From the NCBI GenBank assembly GCA_021776315.1, contig JAJFGD010000191.1:1-44463 (forward strand): DNA of 44,463 nt, read 5' to 3'. This document shows, in pieces, positions 25,710-35,324 of this stretch; the stretch's first letter is position 1, and each line of letters begins with the position of its first letter. Origin of the DNA: Hyphococcus sp. (GTDB taxonomy: Bacteria > Pseudomonadota > Alphaproteobacteria > Caulobacterales > Parvularculaceae). The notes beneath the pieces are model-generated. The model saw only the letters and a program-made list of their open reading frames with translations. It was not told where the DNA came from and did no database searches. Position numbers and translations under genes: made by a program.

Positions 25710-26560
25710 AACGCTTTCAATAGATATGGCGAAGGATTAATGCGCACATACCCATCCGTATGATCCGCCATATGTTCCAACCAATATTTGTGGCCAGCAC
25801 CATAAACCACAACCACGCGATCCCCCGGCCCTGTGACGTCCATCAGTTTTGACCAAATTTTTGCATTTCGCATGAACCAATAGGCTTGTAATTCAGCACC
25901 TGGTTGATCCTCACCCAGATCAAAATCTGACAAGCCGTAATAAAAATCTGCCGCTGACATAGGGCCGGTATTAAGCTTGTAAAGTTTTTCCGCGATGTGA
26001 TCATCTTTCGTTTTTTCGGTAAATTCTTCAACCATGCTTTGCGCATTGGCGAGAAACTCACTGATCTTGTCTCCTTGACCACTCGCCTGTGCGTGCGCCA
26101 TCACTTTGCCAAATGGGAAATAATCAGGCTCATCTGATGATGGTTGCTCATCAATGCCGTAAACCCTTGTAATACCAATATTTTGGGCCAATCTGTACGC
26201 GACTTGAGCCCGTTCATTTTCGTTCTCGGCTAAGGTTTGATCTGAAAATTCAGCAAATTTTGGATCGATAAAGTCTGGCGCATCCGTCACCCGTTCTGTG
26301 ACAACAACATTTGGATCAAAGCGCGCCAAAGCGCTCGCCAATTCGTCAAGTTCTTGCTGTCGGCGTGGCGTTAAAACACTTTGCGTTTCCACATTGATCA
26401 GGTCACTCGTTGATCCTGCCATGTGATATGTCCCCAGGATCATCACTTGCACAGCCTGCGGATTATCTTCGCGTGCTATACCGTCCTTAGTGCCCGCATT
26501 AGGCGTTACTGCACAGCCTGCAATGGCTGTCATGAGAATGACTGATAGATATTTAAACAT
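25703..26560 (-). CDS. DUF5694 lipoprotein (TraB/ChaN-like)
   Basis: Exported protein of 285 residues with a lipobox (AIAGC, Cys16). It has the DUF5694 pattern: VMILGTYHMAGS at the start, FDPNVVVTERV, NIGITRVYGIDEQP, and a C-terminal VVVYGAGHKYWLEHM. The two conserved GxxH-like blocks (GTYHM, GAGH) resemble the TraB/ChaN/erythromycin-esterase-like fold, in which paired histidines and Glu form the site. Function is not established. Confidence 0.8.
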   Translation of the reverse strand: MFKYLSVILMTAIAGCAVTPNAGTKDGIAREDNPQAVQVMILGTYHMAGSTSDLINVETQSVLTPRRQQELDELASALARFDPNVVVTERVTDAPDFIDPKFAEFSDQTLAENENERAQVAYRLAQNIGITRVYGIDEQPSSDEPDYFPFGKVMAHAQASGQGDKISEFLANAQSMVEEFTEKTKDDHIAEKLYKLNTGPMSAADFYYGLSDFDLGEDQPGAELQAYWFMRNAKIWSKLMDVTGPGDRVVVVYGAGHKYWLEHMADHTDGYVRINPSPYLLKALE

Positions 26561-26690
26561 GTCGCGACCCCGTGTTGCCGTTCTTTCCTATCGTTGACCA
26601 TTCAAGCTATTGATGGAAAGGAAAAATCGGTAGGACGTTGCAAGTTTACGCTGTTTCGATCACCAAGTGACGAAGAAAGGCATGCTGATC

Positions 26691-27119
26691 ATGGCAGTTT
26701 CTGCGAAAGACATCATTAAACAGCTAGACCTCGCCCCCCATCCTGAAGGGGGCTGGTACCGGGAAACTTGGCGTGCTGGCGCACCACCTGGCACCCGCGC
26801 CAGCGCTACGGCGATTTATTTCTTATTGGACAAAGGCCAGCGATCCCATTGGCATAAGATCGATGCAACCGAGATTTGGCTTTACCATGCAGGTGCACCA
26901 TTGCGCCTTGAGATCTCCGACGATGCAAGAACGATCAAAACCGTCACTTTAGGAGCGGATTTTGCTCAAGGTGAACAGCCTCAAGCCATTGTTCCACCCG
27001 ACTGTTGGCAGGCCGCACAAACATTCGGCGATTGGACATTGGTGAGCTGTACCGTGGCACCAGGATTTGAATTTACCGGATTTGATCTCGCTGCGCCGGA
27101 TTGGACGCCCGGCGCATAG
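26691..27119 (+). CDS. Cupin family protein (DUF985)
   Basis: Small cupin of 142 residues from ATG 26691, with AAAGG 10 bases upstream; GTG 26667 and ATG 26682 are alternatives. The family opening LAPHPEGGWYRETWR and the cupin core SATAIYFLLDKGQRSHWHKIDATEIWLYHAG are clear; His residues in SHWHKI and the Glu in ATEIW are likely metal ligands. PPDCWQAAQ and CTVAPGFEFTGFDL complete the barrel. The substrate is unknown. It converges with the beta-propeller gene. Confidence 0.87.
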   Translation: MAVSAKDIIKQLDLAPHPEGGWYRETWRAGAPPGTRASATAIYFLLDKGQRSHWHKIDATEIWLYHAGAPLRLEISDDARTIKTVTLGADFAQGEQPQAIVPPDCWQAAQTFGDWTLVSCTVAPGFEFTGFDLAAPDWTPGA

Positions 27120-27120
27120 A

Positions 27121-28065
27121 CTATTCGATTTCGCCAACCAACGCGATGTAAGTGTGATCATCGCTAATGGCGATGCGGGTGATGTTGTGCAAACCGTCGA
27201 CCGCATAATCACCAACTACCTGCCATTGTGGCGCGGTGTTTTCCAGCGCGTTAAACATCAAGGTTGATCCGTTGCCTGCCATCAGGCCCGCTAACTCACC
27301 AGTATCGGAAAAGACGACAACGAAATCCTGCACATCAACGGGCAATCCAACTACATTACTCACCGCACGGGTTCGAAGATCAAAAAACATGACTTGGTGA
27401 ATCTCATCGGGATCGATAGCCGTAAAAAACAGCCCTTGCCCATCCGGTGTCGCATGAAAACTGCGCCCAATATTGTCGGCGATTGCTTCGGACTGATCGC
27501 TTTCGACATCGACAAGGTGCAACGCCGGCGGTTCACTGCGCAAAAAGACACCGAGCTTTTCGCCACCGGCAAGCCACGCGTAATATCCCAATGGCGCAAA
27601 GTCGATAGCAGCTTCGCCAGGCCCACCCGTTTCAGGCGCGAAATGCACCCGGGTCACGTCGCCCGCTTCATTTTCTTGGATGTAGGAAACGCCAAAATCC
27701 GCGGGTGCTGTTTTGGGCGAGTATTCGCTGATCGTCGGTGAATCATGGAACAATCGCTGCTGCTTACTAACAAGGTCAAAGACCCAAATGTCAGTCTTTC
27801 CCGTCGCATTTTCTGAAACGAAATAAAACTCATGGGTCCCGGGAATGAACGATGGTTGATTGTCATAACCAGGCGCATTGGTGACATTTAGAAGATCGCG
27901 CAAGACGAGCCCTTCGTCGCCAAAATCCATAGACGCAACAAAGATATCAGTCTGTGGCGGGTTCGCCGTATCAGCAGCAAGGTCCGGTCCCTCCGCTTCG
28001 TTATTTGCTGGTGCACAGGCCGCCAATGTGAGGGCAGTACAACCAGAAAGCCATAAACGGTTCAT
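27121..28065 (-). CDS. Beta-propeller (TolB/PD40-like) lipoprotein
   Basis: Exported protein of 314 residues with lipobox LAAC (Cys17). Repeated propeller blades are suggested by YDNQPSFIPGTHEFYFVSE, TDIWVFDLVSKQQRLFHD and GQGLFFTAIDPDEIHQVMFFD. Blade spacing is about 45 residues, which would give six blades. No catalytic motif is visible, so a ligand-binding or scaffold role is likely. It overlaps the S10 peptidase stop by one base (TAATG), so the two are translationally coupled. Confidence 0.72.
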   Translation of the reverse strand: MNRLWLSGCTALTLAACAPANNEAEGPDLAADTANPPQTDIFVASMDFGDEGLVLRDLLNVTNAPGYDNQPSFIPGTHEFYFVSENATGKTDIWVFDLVSKQQRLFHDSPTISEYSPKTAPADFGVSYIQENEAGDVTRVHFAPETGGPGEAAIDFAPLGYYAWLAGGEKLGVFLRSEPPALHLVDVESDQSEAIADNIGRSFHATPDGQGLFFTAIDPDEIHQVMFFDLRTRAVSNVVGLPVDVQDFVVVFSDTGELAGLMAGNGSTLMFNALENTAPQWQVVGDYAVDGLHNITRIAISDDHTYIALVGEIE

Positions 28066-29588
28066 TATTCACCCCCCACAAAGACGCGCACATCGCGGGC
28101 TAATGCCTCTAAGGACGGTTGATGGATATACATCATATGTCCAGATTCATAATAGGTCAGGGTCAATCTAGAGCGATCAAACCCTGGCTGGGCCATGGTC
28201 ATTTCAGTACCAAAGAACGGTGTGGCAAGATCGTAATAGCCATTGGCCGCCAGAATGCGCAGATCTTTGTTCTGGCGCATGGCCTTTTCTACATAGGGCG
28301 CAACATTCACATAGGAATTTCGTCCGCCCGCATCGCCTGTGTCCCAATTCCAATTACGCACACCACCAAGCGTCGTGTAGGGCTGTGTGATATCCACATC
28401 GAGATCTCGGCTAAAGTAATCCAAAATGCCGGCCGTATAAGCGGCATCAATACCGTATGCGGACGGATCATATTCTGGATTCTCACCAACACCGTCCGCC
28501 TCGGCACCAGTAAAACGCGCATCGAGACGACCAACCGCCAATCCTTCGTCGCGCAAAAGCTCGCGCATGAAACGACGGAGGGGAATCCGCAAATTTGAGC
28601 GGGTTACATAAGTTTGCGAAAGACCAATAAAGTTGGCAAGGCGTGCTGCAACCGCATCCCGCTCAGTTTCTGCCATGAGCTGCCCTTTCAATAGGGCGGG
28701 CATATAATCATCCGTCGCAAAAACCCGCGCATCAGCTAGGAAGCGCTCAAGGTCACCATCCCATGGGGTTTGATCAACCTTGCCATGATACCAGGCGGTC
28801 GCCGCATAGCTCGGCATTAGCCCAATATACCCAACGTCATTACCGTCATCAGTGGCGTCATAGCCAAAATTCAATACGGTTGAGATCAACACCACGCCAT
28901 TGATGGCAATGTCTGTCCAACCGCTTTCAAGCGCATCCAATAACGCTGCTGATCGGGTTGTCCCATAACTTTCGCCCATCATATATTTTGGCGAGTTCCA
29001 TCTTTTGTGCTCAACGAGCCAACGGCGAATAAACTCGCGGATGGACGCGGCGTCTTTGCTAACGCCCCAATAATCATCCGTGGAAGCATCGCCCAATGTC
29101 CGTGACCAGCCAGTACCAACAGGATCGATGAAAACCATATCTGCGACATCGATAATGGATTCAGGATTGTCGATGAGATCATACGGTGCCGCACCATCAT
29201 CATCCGGGTCAGAGGGCAAGCGTACCCGCTTCGGTCCGAAGACACCCATATGCAGCCAGAGTGACGCCGAACCCGGCCCCCCATTAAATATGAAGGCAAC
29301 CGGACGTTCGCGGGGGTCCGCATAACCGTCGGCGATATAGGACGTTGAAAAAATAGACGCGACCGCTTCGCCTTTGTCGTTTTCCAGAAATGTCTCGCCG
29401 GCGATAACCTTATAGCTGATCGAGCGACCATTGGCAGTGATCCGTGCGTCAGTTTCATATCGCCGCGGTTCATCCTTGCCGGCGTCTTCCATGTTGGTTT
29501 GAGTTGATTGATCTTGTGCTTCCGCACAGCCACTGACCAACAACAACGCAAAGGCGGCGAGGACGATTCGACCCATATTCTCTCTCAC
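28065..29588 (-). CDS. Serine carboxypeptidase (S10 family), lipoprotein
   Basis: S10-family carboxypeptidase-like enzyme of 507 residues, exported with lipobox VSGC (Cys21). The catalytic triad can be read as Ser in MMGESYGTTR, Asp in YYDLATPFFG and His in ESGHMMYIHQP. The oxyanion-region FNGGPGSASLWLH is exactly the family signature. It releases amino acids from peptide C-termini, so it probably helps peptide scavenging. It is the middle gene of a three-gene lipoprotein operon. Confidence 0.92.
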   Translation of the reverse strand: MRENMGRIVLAAFALLLVSGCAEAQDQSTQTNMEDAGKDEPRRYETDARITANGRSISYKVIAGETFLENDKGEAVASIFSTSYIADGYADPRERPVAFIFNGGPGSASLWLHMGVFGPKRVRLPSDPDDDGAAPYDLIDNPESIIDVADMVFIDPVGTGWSRTLGDASTDDYWGVSKDAASIREFIRRWLVEHKRWNSPKYMMGESYGTTRSAALLDALESGWTDIAINGVVLISTVLNFGYDATDDGNDVGYIGLMPSYAATAWYHGKVDQTPWDGDLERFLADARVFATDDYMPALLKGQLMAETERDAVAARLANFIGLSQTYVTRSNLRIPLRRFMRELLRDEGLAVGRLDARFTGAEADGVGENPEYDPSAYGIDAAYTAGILDYFSRDLDVDITQPYTTLGGVRNWNWDTGDAGGRNSYVNVAPYVEKAMRQNKDLRILAANGYYDLATPFFGTEMTMAQPGFDRSRLTLTYYESGHMMYIHQPSLEALARDVRVFVGGE

Positions 29589-29600
29589 TTTTTGGTGGAT

Positions 29601-31505
29601 TTACGAGTTTTTCTTTTCTTCAACCCAACGGTTGATTTTCTGTTCGAGCACCGGCAACGGCATTGAGCCCGTCAACAACACCTCATCGTGGAATTCACGA
29701 ATATCAAACGCATCACCAAGTTCTGCTTCCGCAAAATCTCTTAATGCATTCATCTTCAGCATACCAAGCTTGTATGAACATGCCTGTCCTGGCCAAACGG
29801 AATAACGCTCAACCTCACGAGTTACTGCCGCGCGGGTATCACCAGTGACGCCGACCATATAGTCGATCGCTTCTTCGCGGGTCCATCGCTTGTGATGCAA
29901 ACCAGAATCCACCACAAGACGCGCCGCCCGGAAAAGCTCTGACTGCAAACGACCGAGATCGCCTTCTGGGTCGTTTTCATACATCCCCATTTCGGCTGCT
30001 ACCTGCTCTGAGTAGAGCGCCCAGCCTTCAGAAAATTCTGAATAGCCAAGCATGTTGCGAATCAGCGGTAAACCAGCTGCACGCTCTAGAGAGCGTTGGA
30101 AATGGTGCCCTGGCACTGCCTCATGATAGGTCAAAGTCTTCAGCGTATGCTTTGGCCAATCTGCAGTATCTTTTAGATTGATCCAGTAAATCCCTGGACG
30201 AGTTCCATCGAGTGATGGAGAATTGTAGTAACCGCCCGGTGCGGAATCTTGTTCATAGACCGGTATCCGGCGCACTTCGACAGTCTGGCTCGGGATCGTG
30301 CCAAAGCGATCAGGTGCCCGCACCATGATCTCGTCTATTTGAACATTGAGGTCAGCCAGCAATTCTGCGCGGCCATCATCTGTATTCGGATAAACTGCAC
30401 CTTCGCGTTCACCAATGGCGATAAAACGATCCGCGACGGACCCTTCCATTGAGCCTTGCCCTTGCAGGATAGAGTCCATTTCTGCGGTGATCCGGGCAAC
30501 TTCAGACAGTCCCAATTCGTGAATGTCTTCACCGGTCATGCCGCCAGCACCATATGAATTCAACGCATGCTGATAAAACGCTTCACCTTCTGGTCCTAAG
30601 CGCCAAACGCCGGCATCGCGCCCTGCCTGCGGTACAAGGTTGCCAAGGGTTGCCCCAAGGCGGGAATAGGCCGGGTAGACAACGGTCTCGACCAAGCTTG
30701 CCGCTTGGCTTTTCAGGGCATCGCGCTCTTCAGCTGACATTTCTTCAATCGCGTCAACTTTAGATCGGAATGTCGTCACCAATGGATTTTCATTTGCTGC
30801 GGAGGACGTAAACGCTGACGCTGACCGCTGCGCCCCTTCAAGAGCAAAATATGGCGGCACAATCCCAATAGCCGCATCGTTGCCGATGGACTCAATGACC
30901 TCGTCAAGCACGCGGCCAATCTCAGTGATACGCGCCAAATAATCCTCAGCATCCGCTTTTGAATTCATCGGTTGCTGATTTTGCAAAAGCCTTGGCAGGC
31001 CAAGATGAGGTCCTGAGAGTTGCGTCACAACATAGGGTGAGCCAGAGCCCCAAAATGAAGAACCACCAAAATCGAACTGATTGCGCTGTGCCCCCGTTTC
31101 ATAGGCAGAACGCAAAACGTCGTAAGTAACAGCCGCTTGTAGATCGAGTTGTTGGCGGTCGATGCCCCGGATTTCTTGCAAGAAGCTTTCATTCATTTGG
31201 CGGGCGCGTTGGTTGCCTTCAAAGCCATATTGCCCGAGGCGGCTGTTATACCCTTCGCCAGCAATATCTTCGCTAACGCCTAAAGACGTCGCCCAGGATG
31301 GGGCTTCGCGCAAAACTTCGGCTGCATGACGATCTGCCATAGCAAACAAAGACTGTGACGCGGTTAGCGCTGGTGCCTCGACCTCGGCCGGTGTTTCGGT
31401 CGCAGCTGTTTCTGATGTTGGTGTGCCACCTTGCTCGCAACCCACAAGGCCAAGTGATAGAGCCGCTATACTGCAAACAAATACGCGTGATGAAATCTTA
31501 CCCAT
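29601..31505 (-). CDS. DUF885 zinc-metallopeptidase-like lipoprotein
   Basis: Protein of 634 residues with lipobox LVGC (Cys23) and a long acidic linker after it. The DUF885 signature is the metal site TYHEAVPGHHFQ, a HExxxxHH-like motif in a mostly helical peptidase resembling M32/M3 folds. APGGYYNSPSLDGTRPGIYWINL and YSEFSEGWALYSEQVAAEMG, with the second-ligand-type Glu, are also typical. First gene of the operon with the S10 peptidase and the propeller, 12 bases from S10. Members likely cleave small peptides. Confidence 0.87.
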   Translation of the reverse strand: MGKISSRVFVCSIAALSLGLVGCEQGGTPTSETAATETPAEVEAPALTASQSLFAMADRHAAEVLREAPSWATSLGVSEDIAGEGYNSRLGQYGFEGNQRARQMNESFLQEIRGIDRQQLDLQAAVTYDVLRSAYETGAQRNQFDFGGSSFWGSGSPYVVTQLSGPHLGLPRLLQNQQPMNSKADAEDYLARITEIGRVLDEVIESIGNDAAIGIVPPYFALEGAQRSASAFTSSAANENPLVTTFRSKVDAIEEMSAEERDALKSQAASLVETVVYPAYSRLGATLGNLVPQAGRDAGVWRLGPEGEAFYQHALNSYGAGGMTGEDIHELGLSEVARITAEMDSILQGQGSMEGSVADRFIAIGEREGAVYPNTDDGRAELLADLNVQIDEIMVRAPDRFGTIPSQTVEVRRIPVYEQDSAPGGYYNSPSLDGTRPGIYWINLKDTADWPKHTLKTLTYHEAVPGHHFQRSLERAAGLPLIRNMLGYSEFSEGWALYSEQVAAEMGMYENDPEGDLGRLQSELFRAARLVVDSGLHHKRWTREEAIDYMVGVTGDTRAAVTREVERYSVWPGQACSYKLGMLKMNALRDFAEAELGDAFDIREFHDEVLLTGSMPLPVLEQKINRWVEEKKNS

Positions 31506-31666
31506 AACCCAAATCCCCTTGATTATTTGGCCTCGTGTTATCTGGCCGCTTGATTATCTCGCCCCTTGGTCGCCTAGCCTTATCCCCGTCAGACCGCCTC
31601 TTTCCTACCATTAACCTAAACCGGGCAGATCGAAATACCCAGCCCCCGGTCAAGGTCAGATATCTG

Positions 31667-31703
31667 AATAATAAAAAACGGGACCGCTTTGCAACGGCCC
31701 CGT
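31667..31703 (-). terminator. Rho-independent terminator of pnp
   Basis: On the minus strand ACGGGGCCG and CGGTCCCGT form a 9-bp stem with one G-U pair and an 8-base loop, followed by TTTTTTATTATT. It lies about 30 bases after the pnp stop. Confidence 0.88.
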
Positions 31704-31733
31704 CAGTAACATTTTCGCTATAAAAACAGAAGC

Positions 31734-33860
31734 TTAGTTGCCGCCGCCTTCACGCTCGATTTCTTGACCTGTTTCCTGGTCAACAACCTTCATCGACAAC
31801 CGCACTTTTCCGCGATCGTCGAAGCCAAGAAGCTTGACGAATACTTCGTCGCCCTCTTTGACTATATCGGTGGTTTTCTCGGCACGTTCCGGTGCCAATT
31901 GGGAAATATGGACAAGCCCATCACGCGGTCCAAAGAAGTTTACAAACGCACCAAAGTCCATGGTTTTGACAACCTTGCCTTTGTAGACCTCACCAACTTC
32001 AGGCTCTGCCACAATGGAATGAATCCATTTATGGGCTGCCTCAATTTTCTCTTTGTCGCTTGAGGCAATCTTGATCAGACCTTCATCATCGATATTGATT
32101 TTGGCACCCGTTTCTTCAACGATTTGACGGATAATTTTTCCGCCAGCACCAATCACGTCACGGATCTTATCTTTATTGATCTGCATCGTTTCAATGCGTG
32201 GCGCATAATCACCAAGATCATCACGGGCGGTATCCAATGCCTTAGACATTTCGCCAAGGATATGCATGCGGCCGTCTTTGGCTTGGCTTAGCGCCACTTG
32301 CATGATCTCTTCGGTAATACCGGCAATCTTGATATCCATCTGAAGTGACGTCACACCTTGATCGGTACCAGCAACTTTAAAGTCCATATCGCCAAGATGA
32401 TCTTCGTCACCCAGAATATCAGACAACACGGCATAGCGTTCGCCCTCTAGGATTAGCCCCATCGCAATACCGGCAACTGGGCGTTTGATTGGCACGCCGC
32501 CATCCATCATGGCCAGCGAACCACCACAAACAGACGCCATGGATGATGAACCGTTTGATTCTGTAATCTCAGAAACCAGGCGGATCACATATGGAAATTC
32601 TTCTTGGCTTGGTACCACGGCTTTAAGTGCACGCCAGGCCAATTTTCCGTGACCAATTTCGCGGCGCCCAGTAAAGCCCATACGTCCGACTTCACCGACT
32701 GAATATGGTGGGAAGTTATAGTGGAGCAGGAACTGCTCTTTATACGTCCCAGCGAGAGCATCGATGAATTGCTCATCTTCGCCCGTTCCAAGCGTTGCCA
32801 CGACAAGCGCTTGTGTTTCACCACGGGTAAATAGTGCCGAACCATGGGTGCGCGGTAAAACGCCCGCTTCCGCAACGATCGACCGAACCGTTTTTGTGTC
32901 ACGGCCATCGATCCGTTCGCCGGTATCAAGAATGCCACCACGAACAATGTCAGATTCGATTGATTTGAAAGCACCACCAACAACTGATTTTGACGGCGCA
33001 TCTTCGTTCTCGTCGTCACAAAGCGATTCAACAGCTTTATCTTTGGCCGATGCCAAAGCGCTTTGTCGATCTTGTTTGATCTGAATTTTATACGCTGCTT
33101 TCACATCATCTTCGACAATGCCGCGTACTTGTGATTCCACATCAGAATTGTCTGGTGCGGTAAAGTCCCAAGGCTCTTTGGCGCAATCCTCTGCAAAATC
33201 AATGATCAAATTGATCGCTTCTTTTGCAGCTTTGTGACCAAAGGCAACGGAGCCAAGCATGACGTCTTCGGATAGCTCTTTCGCTTCCGATTCGACCATC
33301 ATCACAGCATCGGCAGTACCGGCCATAACAAGGTCAAGTTGCGTTTCTGGCATTTCATCGATGGTTGGGTTCAAGACGTAGTCACCATTGATATAACCAA
33401 CTCGCGACGCCGCAATCGGGCCAAGGAATGGCACACCGGCGATCGTCAGCGCTGCAGATGCAGCGATCATCGCAACAACATCAGGATCGTTCTCAAGGTC
33501 ATGCGAAAGAACTTGCGCAACCACGAGGACTTCATTTTTAAAGCCTTTAGCAAAAAGGGGTCGGATCGGTCGGTCGATTAAACGTGATGTCAGTGTTTCT
33601 TTTTCCGTCGGACGGGCTTCACGTTTGAAGTAACCGCCGGGCACGCGGCCTGCGGCGTAGTAACGTTCTTGGTAGTGAACCGTCAGCGGAAAGAAATCGA
33701 AATTCGGATTTGGTTGCTTCGCAGCCGTCACGGCCGCGAGCACAGAAGTGTCACCATAGGTGGCGAGCACCGCACCGTCGGCTTGGCGCGCGATGCGCCC
33801 AGTTTCTAGGGTCAGCGTGCGACCGCCCCATTCAATCGATTTTTTCGTAGTATTAAACAT
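31734..33860 (-). CDS. pnp: Polyribonucleotide nucleotidyltransferase
   Basis: Phosphorolytic 3'-5' exoribonuclease of 708 residues, core of the RNA degradosome. Two RNase PH-like domains (about 1-210 and 310-540) frame a helical domain; [21 protein letters not shown] carries second-domain active-site residues. A KH domain ([21 protein letters not shown]) and an S1 domain ([18 protein letters not shown]) end it. The length is normal. A stem-loop in its leader may support autoregulation. An SDR gene separates it from rpsO. Confidence 0.97.
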   Translation of the reverse strand: MFNTTKKSIEWGGRTLTLETGRIARQADGAVLATYGDTSVLAAVTAAKQPNPNFDFFPLTVHYQERYYAAGRVPGGYFKREARPTEKETLTSRLIDRPIRPLFAKGFKNEVLVVAQVLSHDLENDPDVVAMIAASAALTIAGVPFLGPIAASRVGYINGDYVLNPTIDEMPETQLDLVMAGTADAVMMVESEAKELSEDVMLGSVAFGHKAAKEAINLIIDFAEDCAKEPWDFTAPDNSDVESQVRGIVEDDVKAAYKIQIKQDRQSALASAKDKAVESLCDDENEDAPSKSVVGGAFKSIESDIVRGGILDTGERIDGRDTKTVRSIVAEAGVLPRTHGSALFTRGETQALVVATLGTGEDEQFIDALAGTYKEQFLLHYNFPPYSVGEVGRMGFTGRREIGHGKLAWRALKAVVPSQEEFPYVIRLVSEITESNGSSSMASVCGGSLAMMDGGVPIKRPVAGIAMGLILEGERYAVLSDILGDEDHLGDMDFKVAGTDQGVTSLQMDIKIAGITEEIMQVALSQAKDGRMHILGEMSKALDTARDDLGDYAPRIETMQINKDKIRDVIGAGGKIIRQIVEETGAKINIDDEGLIKIASSDKEKIEAAHKWIHSIVAEPEVGEVYKGKVVKTMDFGAFVNFFGPRDGLVHISQLAPERAEKTTDIVKEGDEVFVKLLGFDDRGKVRLSMKVVDQETGQEIEREGGGN

Positions 33861-33885
33861 AGTTGTTTTCTCTTCTCTTCGTAAT

Positions 33886-33911
33886 GCGCCGTACGCGGAT
33901 CGTACGTGCGC
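33886..33911 (-). promoter_or_regulatory. Stem-loop in the pnp leader
   Basis: GCGC-CGTACG and CGTACG-T-GCGC make a 10-bp stem with a single bulged base and a 5-base loop, 26-51 bases before the pnp ATG. In E. coli an RNase III-cut leader stem lets PNPase control its own message. This stem is a candidate for the same kind of control; it is inference. Confidence 0.5.
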
Positions 33912-33932
33912 GCGGGTTATGAGCCCAACATC

Positions 33933-33955
33933 AAAACGCCGCCCTATTGGCGGCG
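33933..33955 (-). terminator. Terminator after the SDR gene
   Basis: On the minus strand CGCCGCC and GGCGGCG form a 7-bp GC stem with a 5-base loop, followed by TTTTGATGTT. It begins about 6 bases after the SDR stop and would separate that gene from pnp. Confidence 0.7.
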
Positions 33956-33960
33956 CTCAT

Positions 33961-34722
33961 CTATCGGGGCTGCATTCTAATGGCGCCATCCAATCGGATC
34001 GTCGCGCCGTTAATCATTGTATTTTTACATATTTCCAATGCCAGTGAGGCATATTCATCAGGGCGCCCTAAGCGTTTCGGGAAGGGCACCATCGCGGCAA
34101 GCGCATCTTGAACCTTTTGGTCCATACCTGCCATCATAGGTGTCCAGAATATACCAGGGGCAATCGTATTCACGCGAATGCCAATATTCATCAAATCGCG
34201 TGCAACAGGCAACGTCATGCCAGCTACGCCAGCCTTCGACGCACCATAGGCGGCCTGGCCCATCTGCCCTTCAAACGCGGCAACAGATGCTGTGTTGATA
34301 ATCACGCCGCGTTCGCCATCTTCTTGTGGATCGTTCTTTTCCATCTCAGCAGAAACAAGACGAATGCAGTTGAAACTACCAACAAGATTGATATCGATAA
34401 CTTTCTTGAAGCTTTCCAACCGATGCGGGCCATTTTTGCCAACGGTCTTTTCGCCGATGGCAATGCCAGCACAGTTGATCAGAATTGAAGGCGTTCCATG
34501 GGCAGCAACGGATTTTTCTAAAGCACTCGCGACACTGTCTTCACTGGTCACATTGGTTTCGCAAAAGATGCCGCCGAGCTTTTCAGCTAATGCTTCGCCC
34601 TTATCCGCATTGAGATCCCACAAGGCGGTTTTGACGCCTGCTTCATGTAACAATTCTGCGGTTGCGGCCCCAAGACCCGATGCGCCACCAGTAATAATGG
34701 CAGAAGTATCGTTTAGCTTCAT
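33961..34722 (-). CDS. SDR dehydrogenase, 3-hydroxyacyl-CoA dehydrogenase type 2-like
   Basis: Classical short-chain dehydrogenase of 253 residues. The cofactor loop is ITGGASGLGAATAELL, with Asp in LWDLNADKGEA favouring NAD. The active site has Asn (VIDINLVGS), Ser (NTASVAAFEG) and Tyr-Lys in AAYGASKAG. VAAFEGQMGQAAYGASKAGVAGMTLPVARDL is close to HSD10 / 3-hydroxyacyl-CoA dehydrogenase (beta-oxidation, isoleucine breakdown). It sits between rpsO and pnp, which are usually adjacent. Confidence 0.85.
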   Translation of the reverse strand: MKLNDTSAIITGGASGLGAATAELLHEAGVKTALWDLNADKGEALAEKLGGIFCETNVTSEDSVASALEKSVAAHGTPSILINCAGIAIGEKTVGKNGPHRLESFKKVIDINLVGSFNCIRLVSAEMEKNDPQEDGERGVIINTASVAAFEGQMGQAAYGASKAGVAGMTLPVARDLMNIGIRVNTIAPGIFWTPMMAGMDQKVQDALAAMVPFPKRLGRPDEYASLALEICKNTMINGATIRLDGAIRMQPR

Positions 34723-34809
34723 TTTGTTCCTTTTCTCCAGCTAACGCTGAAAGTCTTGCCGCGCACATTAGCGAAAGCAGGAATTTTTATCCTGAAAGCC
34801 CAAATGGCC

Positions 34810-34827
34810 CCCCGCAATTTCGCGGGG
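34810..34827 (-). terminator. GC hairpin after rpsO
   Basis: CCCCGC and GCGGGG flank a 6-base loop about 18 bases past the rpsO stop. There is no T-run, so it may be an RNA processing or stability hairpin rather than a full terminator. Confidence 0.45.
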
Positions 34828-34845
34828 ACAAATTAGGGCCAAACG

Positions 34846-35115
34846 CTAGCGGCGTAGACCAAGTTCTTCGATCAACTTCTGGTAACGCGCTTGATCATTG
34901 CGCTTTACATAATCCAGAAGGCGACGGCGCTGTGAGACCATTTTCAAAAGGCCACGGCGCGAATGATTGTCTTTTTTATGCGATTTAAAATGCTCGGTTA
35001 GCGTCGTAATCCGTGAGGACAAGATCGCAACCTGGACTTCTGGCGAACCTGTATCGCCTTCTTTTTGCGCAAATTTTTTGATGAGTTCAGCCTTACGGCT
35101 AGCCGTAATCGACAT
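34846..35115 (-). CDS. rpsO: 30S ribosomal protein S15
   Basis: Ribosomal protein of 89 residues that binds 16S rRNA early in small-subunit assembly. The family core [38 protein letters not shown] is complete and [10 protein letters not shown] is the usual C-terminus. GGAGAAAG lies just before the ATG. A strong hairpin in the leader directly ahead of this site may allow S15 autoregulation. Confidence 0.98.
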   Translation of the reverse strand: MSITASRKAELIKKFAQKEGDTGSPEVQVAILSSRITTLTEHFKSHKKDNHSRRGLLKMVSQRRRLLDYVKRNDQARYQKLIEELGLRR

Positions 35116-35127
35116 ATTCTTTCTCCG

Positions 35128-35163
35128 CGGCGTCCCTATAATGCCGGCCCCGCCGGGACGCCG
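35128..35163 (-). promoter_or_regulatory. Leader hairpin of rpsO (candidate S15 autoregulatory element)
   Basis: CGGCGTCCC and GGGACGCCG form a perfect 9-bp stem directly ahead of the ribosome site. An inner CCGGC/GCCGG stem overlaps it and competes for two bases. S15 controls its own translation in several bacteria by binding leader structures; whether this fold matches a known alphaproteobacterial form cannot be judged here. Confidence 0.5.
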
Positions 35164-35324
35164 TCCAGCAGGGTCAGGGAATTTGGGCGGCTTATGGGGG
35201 AAAAATGCCCGGAAAGCAATAGGGAGATGGCCCCAGCGAAAAGGTCATTTTAAGCCGAAAGCGGTCTTTATCTAAAGAGCCTTAAAGCCCCATCGACAGG
35301 CGATCACCGCGATGCGGTACTTTT

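Noticed and set aside
34292-34744. 150-residue plus-strand ORF over the SDR gene
   Set aside because: Shadow of a clear dehydrogenase; composition is not protein-like.
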